Of a stretch of 64,000 bases of DNA, positions 27,485-36,725 are shown piece by piece. The notes beneath the pieces are model-generated. The model did not search any database and was not told the DNA's origin. It saw nothing but the letters and a program-made list of their open reading frames with translations. The position numbers were made by a program, and so were the translations under genes. Origin of the DNA: CAVTOO01 sp963736355 (GTDB taxonomy: Bacteria > Pseudomonadota > Alphaproteobacteria > Rhizobiales > Xanthobacteraceae); assembly GCA_963736355.1 (NCBI GenBank), contig CAVTOO010000016.1, positions 1 to 64,000 of the forward strand, given 5' to 3'. Each line of letters begins with the position of its first letter. The stretch's first letter is position 1.

Positions 27485-28878
27485 TTATCGGACGGCGCTC
27501 ACGTTCAGCAACGAAGTGAGCTTGGCTGCGGATCCAGCGGTGTCGAACGAGCGGATCAGCGCCAGGCTTTCTTCGAGCCCGGCAGATGAAACACCTGCAG
27601 TCGGCACCAAAGCGCGATACTTTGCCTCGACATCAGCCCACTCCACCCCTCGGGGGCCTGAACCGCGGGGTGCATTGCAGGTACTGGAGAATTTCTCTCC
27701 GTTCTTCATGCGGATGGTCACGGTTGCGCCGTGACGATGCGGAAAGCGATCTGGAAGCGGCGCGGGATTGGGATCGAACACGACCTTCTCTTGAAGGGCA
27801 GCGATCAGCGGATCCCCCATTTTATCTTCGTTCATGTGCTCCCAGCTGAACTGGCCGTCAGCGATCGACGCTGCGACAAAATAATAAAGGCTGTGAGCAG
27901 CATCAACGAGATTGCGAGGGTGCGGCTCACCCTTGAATTTCGTCCATTGAACTGCGGACGAGATAAAAATCTCATCGACGTCATTTGCATCGATATTGTT
28001 GATCCGCGCGGCATCTGAAGCAGCTTCCGCCGTCGCGTGGAAAGGATGCGCTCCAGGCATGAGCTTGATTGCCATATCCGTCACAATGTCCCATGACGCG
28101 CCGAGTTCGTGCGTCACACTTTCAACGTCCTGGCCACCCAAGGCAGCAAGAAAGCCTCGTGGATGCTCAAGCACATTTAATTCACCTGTGAACCCGGCCT
28201 GCGCAGCAAGCGCGGCCTGCACACCCGCAGCAGCGGACGCGCCCGCATGATATTCGCGGCCCCAACTGGTATCGGCGGAAATCGCCATTCCCCCAATTGA
28301 AGTTGCAGCCAGCGCAATGGCATGCGCCATCTGCTGCGCCGTGAGCCGCAGCATTCTGCCTGCAACCACCGTCCCGCCGAACACCGTTGAGACTGACCCG
28401 TGAAATCCACGCTGCATTCGCCCCGGCGTCAGGGCTTCGTCAATGCGGCCGGCGACTTCGTAGCCGACGACCATTGCAGCCAGCACGTCAGCACCCGGCG
28501 CCTTGAACCTCTCCGCGAATGCAATGGCGACGGTCGATACAATTGTTCCAATATGAGCGATGCTGCGCATATCGCTGTCGTCGCTTGCGGCTGCATCACT
28601 GGCAACCGCATTCGCGCGCGCGGCCGCGGCAGAAGGCAACATGCTGCCGTCGAACCAGACGGTCGAATCAAGTGCGCCACCGGAACGGCATTCAAGCTCT
28701 CGAATGATACGTGCCGAGGGGATGCTGAAACCCATTGCCGCGCTCGCAATGGTGCTTGCAAAGACTCATCTTCGCTCGGTCAAAAGCCTCAGCTGAAATG
28801 TCAGAGACTGCTGGTCTCGGCCGCGAATTTTCCCAGTCGCAGGGCAAGGGACTGCTCACTATTGAGTTGTCGTGTCAT
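27485..28878 (-). pseudogene. MmgE/PrpD family protein (two frameshifts near the N-terminus)
   Basis: Member of the 2-methylcitrate dehydratase/iminodisuccinate epimerase-like superfamily, cytoplasmic, about 464 residues. The main frame contains LPSAAAARANAVASDAAAS, HIGTIVSTVAIAFAERFKAP, HPFHATAEAASDAARINNI and GEPHPRNLVDAAHSLYYFVA. The N-terminus lies in two other frames: ATG 28878 gives MTRQLNSEQSLALRLGKFAA, then DISAEAFDRAKMSL, then ASTIASAAMGFSIPS, with single-base breaks near 28803 and 28770. Start at 28878 is therefore preferred to the first ATG in the main frame. It is last in a leftward series with Bug receptors and aldehyde dehydrogenases. The function could be dehydration or isomerisation of a carboxylic acid. 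Confidence 0.85.
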
Positions 28879-28938
28879 TTAACGCCGGATTTTGTTGTGA
28901 ACTCCGCAATTCACTGTGACAGAGTCCGCGAACCTGTT

Positions 28939-29910
28939 CTACTCGGGTGCAATATCGAATGCTTTGAAGTCCGCGCGATACTTAGTTTCGATATTCTGCA
29001 CGACGCGTTCGAATTCTTCAGGCGTGCCTGAGTAGACCAACGCCCCTATTTTCTCAAGTTGAGCCGCGAACTCAGCGGATTTTAGAATCTCGGCCAACGC
29101 CGCGCGCAGTTTTTGCAAGACCGGCTTAGGTGTCGCCGCCGGAACCCAGATTCCACCGATTTGGATATCGTCCAGATCCGGATATCCCAACTCCTTAAAG
29201 GTCGGCACGTTGGGTAGCGATGCCAATCGCTTTGAATCGGTAATTGCAAAAATGGCCATGTTTGGATTTCCAAGAACGCCCATCCCGGTGCTCGGCAGAC
29301 CGAAGAAAGCATCAATCCGGCCGCCCAGCATATCTTGCATGACCTGAGCCGCTCCTTTGTAGGGAACTTCTCGCCACCCGATCTTGCTGAGGGCGTCAAA
29401 GCGACGTGACATGAGATTAGGCGAACTTTGCGGACCGTTGGTGCCAAAGGTGAGAACACCCGGATTGGCTTTCCCAAATTCAACGAGCTCTTGAAGCGTC
29501 TTGGCCTTGCTGGATGCCGTACTCACAATAAGGACGTTGGGTAGATAGTTGATGCCGCCAACAAGAACGAAGTCTTCCAGCTTGTATCCCGGCTCCTTCA
29601 ATCCCAGAAGATTGGTGACCATATTTGAAGCACTGAAGAGAATTGTATACCCGTCTGCGGGTGCGCCAGCGACCAGTCGCGTGGCGAGCGCGGCTCCCGC
29701 GCCGGGGCGATTTTCCACCAAGACTGTTTGATTGAGCACCTTGGCAAGGTGATCCGCAAATAAACGGGCTTGAACACTTGCTCCGCCACCTGCCGGAAAT
29801 CCGACCACCAGCTTGATCTCTCGGCTAGGATACTCCTGAGAGTAAGCAGCCTGACCGAACAAGAGCGGGGTCATCACGGCGATCGCCGTCAGAATGTTTC
29901 GCGCAATCAC
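28939..29910 (-). CDS. Bug family (TctC-like) substrate-binding protein
   Basis: Periplasmic carboxylate receptor of 323 residues, intact, GTG start at 29910. Signal peptide MIARNILTAIAVMTPLLFG with cleavage near AYSQE. Signatures: IKLVVGFPAGGGASVQARLF, VENRPGAGAALATRLVAGA, DGYTILFSASNMVTNLLG and VPYKGAAQVMQDMLGGRIDA. It lies between the PrpD family gene and an aldehyde dehydrogenase on the same strand. No TctAB membrane subunits are near. Confidence 0.93.
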   Translation of the reverse strand: MIARNILTAIAVMTPLLFGQAAYSQEYPSREIKLVVGFPAGGGASVQARLFADHLAKVLNQTVLVENRPGAGAALATRLVAGAPADGYTILFSASNMVTNLLGLKEPGYKLEDFVLVGGINYLPNVLIVSTASSKAKTLQELVEFGKANPGVLTFGTNGPQSSPNLMSRRFDALSKIGWREVPYKGAAQVMQDMLGGRIDAFFGLPSTGMGVLGNPNMAIFAITDSKRLASLPNVPTFKELGYPDLDDIQIGGIWVPAATPKPVLQKLRAALAEILKSAEFAAQLEKIGALVYSGTPEEFERVVQNIETKYRADFKAFDIAPE

Positions 29911-29989
29911 GATCTCTGATCCTTTAAGCGTTGACGATTAGCGGAGATTTCATTCGAGCTCGACGGCCTCTATTCGACATGAATTTGCT

Positions 29990-31463
29990 TCACTGAAGAT
30001 CGATCAGCACGCTCTTGAACCGAAGATTTTGCTCGACAGCCTGCCGGCCCAGATCCTTGCCGATACCTGATTGCTTGAAACCGCCCGTTGGAATCATGAA
30101 ATCATTTGTGCGTCCATATCGATTGATCCAGACGGTGCCCGCCTCCAGCGCCCGCATATGAGTAAGCGCCTTGCTCATATTGGCGGTATAGAGTCCTGCG
30201 CTCAGCCGATAAACGGGATGCGACGCCTTGCTAATGGCCTCCTGATCATCGTCGAACTTTTCAACGGTGATCACGGGGCCGAAAATCTCTTCTTTGATGG
30301 CGTCCATTTCCGGGCGCACATTTGTCAGAATAGTCGGCTCGTAAAAGCAGCCATTTTGGATATTGCGATTTCGGCCGCCACCGATGACCGCTTCCGCCCC
30401 GCTTGCTAAGGCTGCGCGAACGATATGATCAATACGATCCGCCTGCCTCGTTGAAATAATTGGCGAAAACGTCGAACTGCCATTCCAGGTTGGGCCCGGA
30501 ACCACGGAAGCGCAGATCTTCTGAATTTCCTCTATCAATTCTTCAACCACACTGTGGTGCACAATGACGCGCGATCCGGCGACGCAAACCTGGCCCGCGT
30601 TCCCAAGCATGGAGCGCGCGATCGCATTGGCCGCTTTACCGAGGTCAGGCGCATCCTTGAAAACGATTTGCGGATTTTTACCGCCGAGTTCGAGAGTAAC
30701 AGGCTTGGTGCCACTGGCCGCAGCTGCAGCCATCACCGACGCGCCGCTGCGACCAGAGCCCGTGAAAGTAATTTTGGACACGAGGTGATGACGGCAAAGC
30801 GCATCGCCGGTGATAGCCCCATTGCCTTGAACGATATTAAAAATGCCAGGTGGAATACCTGCTTCGACGGCAAGTTCCGCGAGCCGCAGCGCTGAGAATG
30901 GCGTAGCTCCGACGGTTTAAGAACAATCGCATTACCGGCAGCCAGCGCCGGCCCGGTTTTCCAGGAGAGGTTCACAATCGGAACATTCCACGGAGTAATT
31001 GCTGCCACGACGCCATAAGGCTGCGCTACAACCATGCCGAGGTTATCTGAGCGCGTGGAAATGACTTCACCACCGAGCTTGTCGGCAAACTCGGCAAAAA
31101 AGCGTATGCCTTCGGCCGCAAACGACACGTCCCAGTTTGTTGATTCGGTAATGGGCCGCGTCGAACCGAGAGATTCCAGGCGCGCAATATTTGACCGATC
31201 AGCTTCAATCAAATCTGCCCACCGGCGGAGGATTTTTGCGCGATCCCGGGCGGCATTGTGGACCAGGATGACGTTTGAAACGCCTTGTGAGAATCGCTGA
31301 CCGCGCGGTCAACATCGTCCGCTGAGCCTAGCGGCACGCCGGCATAGTTCTGCCCATCTGACGGCCTGGACACGTCGATAATATCCTTGCCGCCAGCGAC
31401 GACTTTGCCGTGAATGAAGTGGCCGGAAGGAACATCGACTGAAGCAGGATCAAAATCGAGCAT
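29990..31463 (-). pseudogene. Aldehyde dehydrogenase (two frameshifts)
   Basis: NAD(P)-dependent aldehyde dehydrogenase superfamily member, about 490 residues when joined. ATG 31463 begins MLDFDPASVDVPSGHFIHG. After a break near 31260 it continues KILRRWADLIEADRSNIARL and PYGVVAAITPWNVPIVNLSW (NAD site). After a missing base near 30905 it reads FSALRLAELAVEAGIPPG, KITFTGSGRSG, VTLELGGKNPQIVFKDA (general base Glu) and GNAGQVCVAGSRVIVHHSV (nucleophilic Cys). The end is TGGFKQSGIGKDLGRQAVE. It oxidises an aldehyde to an acid in the cytoplasm. Distinct from the second family member at 32507-33934. Confidence 0.9.
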
Positions 31464-31510
31464 AGGTCCTCGTAGGGTTGTTTGATTCGGGAACTTCTAA
31501 TTTCGTCGAG

Positions 31511-32476
31511 CTACCGTCCGAGAACCTGACGGTAATATTTGTATCGGGATGCCACGAGGTCGGTGAGCTTGGCCTCTCCCAAGTTAATGGGCTCGTTGTC
31601 GATTTTGTCCGTCACTGTTTTGAACTCAGGAGACGTGACGGCGCTGGCCAGCGCCTCACCAAGGCAAGTCTTCAACGCCTGACTCAAACCTTTTGGCGCG
31701 ACAAAAATTGTAAATAGCTCCAACGGAGCGGCAGTTGCACCATTCTCGCGAAGCGTTTTTGAATCGGGAGCGTAAGGCACCCGCCTGTCGATCAATGACG
31801 CCAACTGGTTCATCTTCCCGGCTTTGATGTGTGCGACATGAAGCGACGCCTGCATCGATGCGTCGACGTGGCCGCCAAGAACGGCCGTCATCGCCTCTGC
31901 CGCACCGGTGCCCGGTACGGCGACAACGTTAGTGCCATACTGCTCGTTCAGCTGCTTCACCAGAAGCTCCTGGTTCGGGCCGCCAGTCGAGATCGTGGCG
32001 CGGCCGTTCTTCTTTGCGAATTCCAAAAAGCTGGCCAGGTCGTCAAACGGCTTGGTTTTGAGTGCTACCAAGCCGACCAACAACTGCATTGCCGATCCAA
32101 GATATGAGAAGTCGTCGGGAGTGTAGCCAACTTCTGCAGCCGCCGGGTTGAAACTGATGGCGTCGGTGCTTGCGACACCGATGAAATAGCCATCGGCTGG
32201 CTGGGACTTGAGCTGATTAAGCATCGCTCCGCCGCCGTTACCCGGACGGTTGTCGACAACAATTGTCCACTTCTGCTGCTCTGCGATTCTCTCCGAAACC
32301 GCGCGGGCTGTCGCGTCGGTGCCGGCACCCGCAGCAAATCCGACTGTCACGCGGATCGGCTTGCTTGGAAATCCCGGTGGGCAGCTTGCCGCGGCGAAGG
32401 CGGTTTCAACGTGAACGAGACCGGCACCCCATACCGCGGCAAACAAGAGAAGATGCGCTTTCTTCGTTGCAAGCAT
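31511..32476 (-). CDS. Bug family (TctC-like) substrate-binding protein
   Basis: Periplasmic receptor of 321 residues, intact. Signal segment MLATKKAHLLLFAAVWGAG to about AFAAAS, then CPPGFPSKPIRVTVGFAAGA, VVDNRPGNGGGAMLNQLKSQ, PADGYFIGVASTDAISFNPA and LGGHVDASMQASLHVAHIKA. A second Cys is in LKTCLGEALAS. The architecture and both cysteines match the Bug protein at 11453-12467, so these are paralogs that may bind related ligands. It is placed between two aldehyde dehydrogenase genes. Confidence 0.93.
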   Translation of the reverse strand: MLATKKAHLLLFAAVWGAGLVHVETAFAAASCPPGFPSKPIRVTVGFAAGAGTDATARAVSERIAEQQKWTIVVDNRPGNGGGAMLNQLKSQPADGYFIGVASTDAISFNPAAAEVGYTPDDFSYLGSAMQLLVGLVALKTKPFDDLASFLEFAKKNGRATISTGGPNQELLVKQLNEQYGTNVVAVPGTGAAEAMTAVLGGHVDASMQASLHVAHIKAGKMNQLASLIDRRVPYAPDSKTLRENGATAAPLELFTIFVAPKGLSQALKTCLGEALASAVTSPEFKTVTDKIDNEPINLGEAKLTDLVASRYKYYRQVLGR

Positions 32477-32506
32477 TGTATTCCCCTTCTTTACTCGTCC
32501 AAAATT

Positions 32507-33934
32507 CTATCGATATGAAAACAGCTTCGTCGCCAGATAGGCATCGATCCCCTCGGTGCCGCCCTCCATGCCGTATCCAGACTCCTTGACGCCTCCGAAG
32601 GGCATCTCCGGCAGAGCGATCACTGCGTCATTGACAATGAGATTGCCGCATTCGACTCGCTGCGCGAGGGCCTTCGCGGTCGAAAGCGAGCGCGTATATG
32701 CATATGCGGCAAGTGCGTATGGAAGCCTGTTGGCCTCCGCTATCGCTTCTTCAAGTTCGCGGAATCGGATGACCACGATGACGGGTCCGAACCCTTCGAT
32801 ACGACGGACCTTCGCTGTCTCAGGCACTTCGTCGATCACCGTAAGCGGGAAAAAGTAACCCCGCTCGCCGTATCGTTTGCCGCCGGTGACAATTCGACCA
32901 CCGGTGTGTAATGCGTCCGCACACAGGTCTTCCATGGCGGCCAGCCGCCGCACATTGGCGAGTGGTCCCATTTGAGTGCCTGCTTCAAGGCCGTTGCCCA
33001 GATGCACAGCCTGAAAGCCGGTTGTCACCGCCTGCATGAAGCGATCGTAGTGCCGTTCATGAATAAGAATACGGTTGGGTGAGGCACAGGTTTGCCCGGC
33101 ATTGAACGGCTTCATTTTTATCAGTTGCGTCGCGGCTAACTCAGCATCGCCGTCCTCGCAAACGATCACTGGAGCATGACCACCCAGCTCCATAGTCGCC
33201 CGCTTCATATGTTGGCCGGCCAACGAAGCAAGCTGTTTGCCCACGGCAATCGACCCCGTGAAGGAGATCTTGCGAATGGCCGGATGTGAGATCAGATGTT
33301 TGGAGATTTGCGCGGGCTCGCCAAAAACCAGATTTGCGACACCCGGCGGCAAACCGGCATCATGGAGCGCCTGCAACAACGCCGCCGGTGACGCTGGCGT
33401 CTCTTCTGCGGCCTTCGCAACGACAGAACAGCCAGCAGCCAGCGCAGGCGCGAGCTTGCGAGCCAGCTGGTTCATTGGAAAATTCCAGGGAGAAAAGAGT
33501 GCAACAGGCCCGATTGGATTTCTGGTCGTCGTTATTGTAGTCGCGGGATCGCGAGCCGGGATTGTTCGGCCATATGTCCGACGAGCCTCGCCCGCGGCCC
33601 ACTCAAGCTCGCCCGCCGCCCTCTCGGGTTCAAACGTCGCCTCCGATAACGGCTTACCCTGCTCAAGCGTGAGTTTTTTTCCAATTTCCGGAGCGCGCCG
33701 CCGCAAAAGTTCCGCCGCCTTCAGGAGAACCTGCGAGCGATCAAACGCGGATGTCAGCCGCCAGACGTCAAAACCGCGCGTGGCAGCGTCAATGGCCTGA
33801 TCAAGGTCCGACGTGCCGGCGCATGCGACATTACCGATCGCTTCTTCGGTGGCGGGATTGATAACTTCGATTTGCCTCTTATCTGCCGCATCGACCCACT
33901 GCCCAGCGATAAACAGCCGAGTATTGTCATACAT
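32507..33934 (-). CDS. Aldehyde dehydrogenase, succinate-semialdehyde-dehydrogenase-like
   Basis: NAD(P)-dependent aldehyde dehydrogenase of 475 residues. ATG 33934 (MYDNTRLFIAGQWVDAADKR) has AGGAG 6 nt upstream and is preferred to ATG 33973. Motifs: GPVALFSPWNFPMNQLARKL, KISFTGSIAVGKQLASLAG, TMELGGHAPVIVCEDGD (Glu), KMKPFNAGQTCASPNRILIH (Cys), and the end PFGGVKESGYGMEGGTEGI. The pattern is that of the GabD/SSADH branch. It is intact. With the BKACE enzyme and MBL hydrolase nearby, it could finish degradation of an amino-acid-derived semialdehyde (inference). Confidence 0.92.
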   Translation of the reverse strand: MYDNTRLFIAGQWVDAADKRQIEVINPATEEAIGNVACAGTSDLDQAIDAATRGFDVWRLTSAFDRSQVLLKAAELLRRRAPEIGKKLTLEQGKPLSEATFEPERAAGELEWAAGEARRTYGRTIPARDPATTITTTRNPIGPVALFSPWNFPMNQLARKLAPALAAGCSVVAKAAEETPASPAALLQALHDAGLPPGVANLVFGEPAQISKHLISHPAIRKISFTGSIAVGKQLASLAGQHMKRATMELGGHAPVIVCEDGDAELAATQLIKMKPFNAGQTCASPNRILIHERHYDRFMQAVTTGFQAVHLGNGLEAGTQMGPLANVRRLAAMEDLCADALHTGGRIVTGGKRYGERGYFFPLTVIDEVPETAKVRRIEGFGPVIVVIRFRELEEAIAEANRLPYALAAYAYTRSLSTAKALAQRVECGNLIVNDAVIALPEMPFGGVKESGYGMEGGTEGIDAYLATKLFSYR

Positions 33935-33969
33935 CGCGAACTCCTGACTGCTAGTCGGTGGATGGGCCG

Positions 33970-34764
33970 TCACGCCAGTGTCTCGGGCTGTGCAGCGAGA
34001 AACTCGTTCAACACCTTCGCCACGAGATCAGGCGTCTGCGACGGCATAAAATGACCGGAGGCGATCTCGATGAATCTTGCGCCTGGAGCCGCGTCTGCGA
34101 CTGGCCTCACCACAGACGGCGGCCGATCACCGTCGAACGTCCCTGCCACGACAAGCATCGGACAAGTAAGCCGCGGCAGGCGCTCCATGACATCGCTGTC
34201 TGCAAGAAGCCGTACAAGCGCCGCCACGCCATATGGGCTGGCGCTAAGGCGGCGACGGAAGACCCGTCCGAACCGGTCTTGGTCTTCCCGCAGCGCCTCC
34301 GGATAGGATGAAGAAAGTCTGGTTTCGTGCGTTGGCCGCATGCCTTCGGCCTCAAAAATACTTGCCCGAGCGAGTGTCGCCGCTCTGCGCTCAGGCGGAA
34401 TGCTGAGCGCAGGAGACATCGCAATGACGCGCTCTACTCGTTCCGGATGTTCGATGGCAAAAGCAATCGCGATAGCGGCGCCCAAAGCACATCCGGCAAT
34501 CGAAACGCGCGGCAATTCAAAATGGTCTAACAGCGCCAGCAAGTCAGCGATCAAAACCTGGAATGTCAGCGGTTTGATCGCAAACTCGGACAGGCCGCTC
34601 CCACGGATGTCGAAGCGCACAACCTGATGTTTTTCTCTCAGCAGGGGCACAATGTCGTCAAATGACTCAATCATGCCGCCAATCTCGTGCACGAGCACAA
34701 GCGGTGGCCCCTTTCCTTCAATCGCCACACGGAGCACCGTGCCGTTAACTTCTACCCATTCCAC
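33970..34764 (-). CDS. Alpha/beta-hydrolase with Ala in place of the nucleophilic Ser
   Basis: Alpha/beta-hydrolase fold protein of 264 residues, intact. The oxyanion region is LVLVHEIGGMIESFDD and FDIRGSGLSEF follows. The nucleophile elbow reads VSIAGCALGAAIAIAFA: in the G-x-Nuc-x-G pattern the nucleophile position (residue 93) is Ala, with Cys one residue before it. Acid and base candidates are present (MLVVAGTFDGDRPP and EIASGHFMPSQ). RutD of E. coli has the same kind of elbow (GHALG), so such proteins exist and act as hydrolases or chaperone-like helpers on unstable intermediates. Its start lies 9 bp after the MBL-gene stop, so it belongs to the same leftward series. Confidence 0.9.
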   Translation of the reverse strand: MEWVEVNGTVLRVAIEGKGPPLVLVHEIGGMIESFDDIVPLLREKHQVVRFDIRGSGLSEFAIKPLTFQVLIADLLALLDHFELPRVSIAGCALGAAIAIAFAIEHPERVERVIAMSPALSIPPERRAATLARASIFEAEGMRPTHETRLSSSYPEALREDQDRFGRVFRRRLSASPYGVAALVRLLADSDVMERLPRLTCPMLVVAGTFDGDRPPSVVRPVADAAPGARFIEIASGHFMPSQTPDLVAKVLNEFLAAQPETLA

Positions 34765-34773
34765 TTGATAGCC

Positions 34774-35652
34774 TCACACGATTGGCACTGGCTCGAATCC
34801 AAAGCGTTTGTCTTTTCGGGTAATTCTAGCGGCGTGTGGAAATCCGAAGTGACACGGCATTACGATGGCCCCGGTGTTGGCCACCTCATTGAGGAACTCC
34901 AGTCTGGTCTGTCGCGCTTGCTCAGGCACCATGCAGAAAGACGTGTTCACGTGAGGTTCAAGCACCTGGATCGGGTTATGAAAAATATCCGCGCAGAAGA
35001 TTCCCGTCTCGCCGTCGGACTCGAGCGTCACTTTGAACATGCCCGGGGTGTGTCCTGCTGCAGGCGTAATCTTCAGCCCCGCGATGTCACCCTCGGCATC
35101 CACCAGCAGACCTTGCCCCGCGCTGAATACTGGCAGCACGCTATCCGCGAATGAGCCGACACCAGCCATCTTATCGGTCGCGTAAATGGCATTCACGCTG
35201 TCGAAGTCGATACGTGGCAGGAAGTACTTTGCCTTGCGAAACGTCGGCACCATAACGCCGTCCTGTTCGACGGTGTTCCAGCCCACATGATCAGCGTGAA
35301 GATGCGTGTTAACGACGTGGGTGACTTCATCGCGCCCGGCTCCGGCCGACTCAAACCATTCCATGACCCTGGTATTGAGCCGATTGATACGTTCCACGGG
35401 ACGGTTCTTGAGATTCCCGACGCCGGTATCGATGACGATCACATTGCCTTTCCAGCGCACCACCCAGATCTGGATGGCAATGATGAACCGATCGACGTGT
35501 GCCGAATACTGATGCGGCCCCAGTTGGGCGATCGCCGAATTGAGCTGATCTCGCGTGAGGTCGGCAAACACGCGTGCGGGATCATGCGTCGGACCGCTAA
35601 ACTCAATGATATTAAAGACGTCCGCGCTTCCAATGCGCCGATGAAACATCAT
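34774..35652 (-). CDS. MBL fold metallo-hydrolase
   Basis: Metallo-beta-lactamase fold hydrolase of 292 residues, intact. The metal motif is VVNTHLHADHVGWNTV (His-x-His-x-Asp-His). Other ligand regions are ITPAAGHTPGMFKV and the late VMPCHFGFPHAARI. VVRWKGNVIVIDTGVGNL is the usual first strand pair. The family hydrolyses lactones, thioesters and similar bonds (AHL-lactonase-like or quorum-quenching-like proteins among them). It lies 9 bp downstream of the BKACE gene and just before the alpha/beta hydrolase, consistent with one operon. Confidence 0.92.
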   Translation of the reverse strand: MMFHRRIGSADVFNIIEFSGPTHDPARVFADLTRDQLNSAIAQLGPHQYSAHVDRFIIAIQIWVVRWKGNVIVIDTGVGNLKNRPVERINRLNTRVMEWFESAGAGRDEVTHVVNTHLHADHVGWNTVEQDGVMVPTFRKAKYFLPRIDFDSVNAIYATDKMAGVGSFADSVLPVFSAGQGLLVDAEGDIAGLKITPAAGHTPGMFKVTLESDGETGIFCADIFHNPIQVLEPHVNTSFCMVPEQARQTRLEFLNEVANTGAIVMPCHFGFPHAARITRKDKRFGFEPVPIV

Positions 35653-35661
35653 GGCGCCACC

Positions 35662-36585
35662 TCAGGCCGGGAGTCCGAGCCGCTGGCGGGTCTCGCTGAT
35701 CGACGCCGGCTTGATATCGAACTCGTCAAGGATGCGGACGATCTTGTTGACCTGCTCGGCGTTTGACTTGAACAGCACGCCCTCACGCTCAATCAGATTG
35801 TCTTCCTGACCGATACGAATGTTGGTTCCCATTAACGCGCCATAGGTTGCCGCACGCATATTGTGCGGGCCCGTGCCGTGAATGAACAAATTCATATCCC
35901 TGCCGAACAGACTTTCAGCTGTCTGTTTCATGTGCATCAAATGCTGGATGTCGGACGGAATGCCGCCAAGGATGCCCGTCAGAAACTGCACAATGATGGG
36001 CTTTTTTACCTTCGGCTTTCGGTTGAGGTGATAATCCAGAATATAGATGTGGCCTATGTCATAGCACTCGAACTCAATTGCGATGTCGGCATCGACCAGG
36101 ATGTCGATCATGCGATCGATTTTGGCGTACGTGTTCGCTGTCACGAGGCTGTAGCTGTCGGGGCCGAACTTATCGCGCTCCCACTGATGTTTGAAGGTAT
36201 CAATGCCCTGGTCGATCGCTTTCTTGAAGCTGCCGTAGTTCATCGATCCAACAACGATCGTTGCCACTTCCGGCCTGACTGCAAGTACAGCCGCTGTCCG
36301 GTCCTCGGCGGTTGATCCCATCGACGCCGACATGTTGATAATCGCCTTCGTGCCGGCACGGATAGCGGGCACAATTTCCTTCCAGACCCCCACGTCATTG
36401 GTTGGCTTTCCGTCCTTCGGATCGCGGGCATGCAGATGAATCATCGATGCGCCTGCTTTGGCTGCCTCAATGGACTCGCTGGCGATCTGCTCGGGTGTAA
36501 TTGGAAGATAAGGCGACATCGACGGCGTGAGGCCGGAACCCGTCGTTGCGCACGTAATGATCACAGACTTTCCGAGATTGTTCAT
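35662..36585 (-). CDS. 3-keto-5-aminohexanoate cleavage (BKACE) family enzyme
   Basis: Zn-dependent beta-keto acid cleavage enzyme (DUF849), 307 residues, intact. It condenses a beta-keto acid with acetyl-CoA to give acetoacetate and a new acyl-CoA. N-terminal VIITCATTGSGLTPSMSPYL is typical. Metal ligands His50 and His52 are in SMIHLHARDPKDGKPT. VRPEVATIVVGSMNYGSFK and GILGGIPSDIQHL follow, and the C-terminus has TYGALMGTNIRIGQEDN. Substrate range in the family is wide (3-keto-5-aminohexanoate, dehydrocarnitine, beta-ketoadipate and others). It begins the leftward MBL/hydrolase/ALDH/Bug/PrpD run and is preceded by a 13-bp palindrome. Confidence 0.94.
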   Translation of the reverse strand: MNNLGKSVIITCATTGSGLTPSMSPYLPITPEQIASESIEAAKAGASMIHLHARDPKDGKPTNDVGVWKEIVPAIRAGTKAIINMSASMGSTAEDRTAAVLAVRPEVATIVVGSMNYGSFKKAIDQGIDTFKHQWERDKFGPDSYSLVTANTYAKIDRMIDILVDADIAIEFECYDIGHIYILDYHLNRKPKVKKPIIVQFLTGILGGIPSDIQHLMHMKQTAESLFGRDMNLFIHGTGPHNMRAATYGALMGTNIRIGQEDNLIEREGVLFKSNAEQVNKIVRILDEFDIKPASISETRQRLGLPA

Positions 36586-36662
36586 TTCTTCTCCTCACCG
36601 CCGGCGTTGGAGTTTCCACACTTCGGCGAACAAATTGGATCCAATAGAGCTTTCCGAACGTC

Positions 36663-36675
36663 GACGTTGAACGTC
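36663..36675. promoter_or_regulatory. 13-bp perfect palindrome upstream of the BKACE gene
   Basis: GACGTT-G-AACGTC in the 140-bp gap between the LysR gene end and the BKACE start. A possible operator for the leftward operon; there is no second copy to support it. Confidence 0.3.
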
Positions 36676-36725
36676 AAACGATTTTGTAGGTGTCAAACAG
36701 AGATTTTCTCACGTAGCACGCGATA

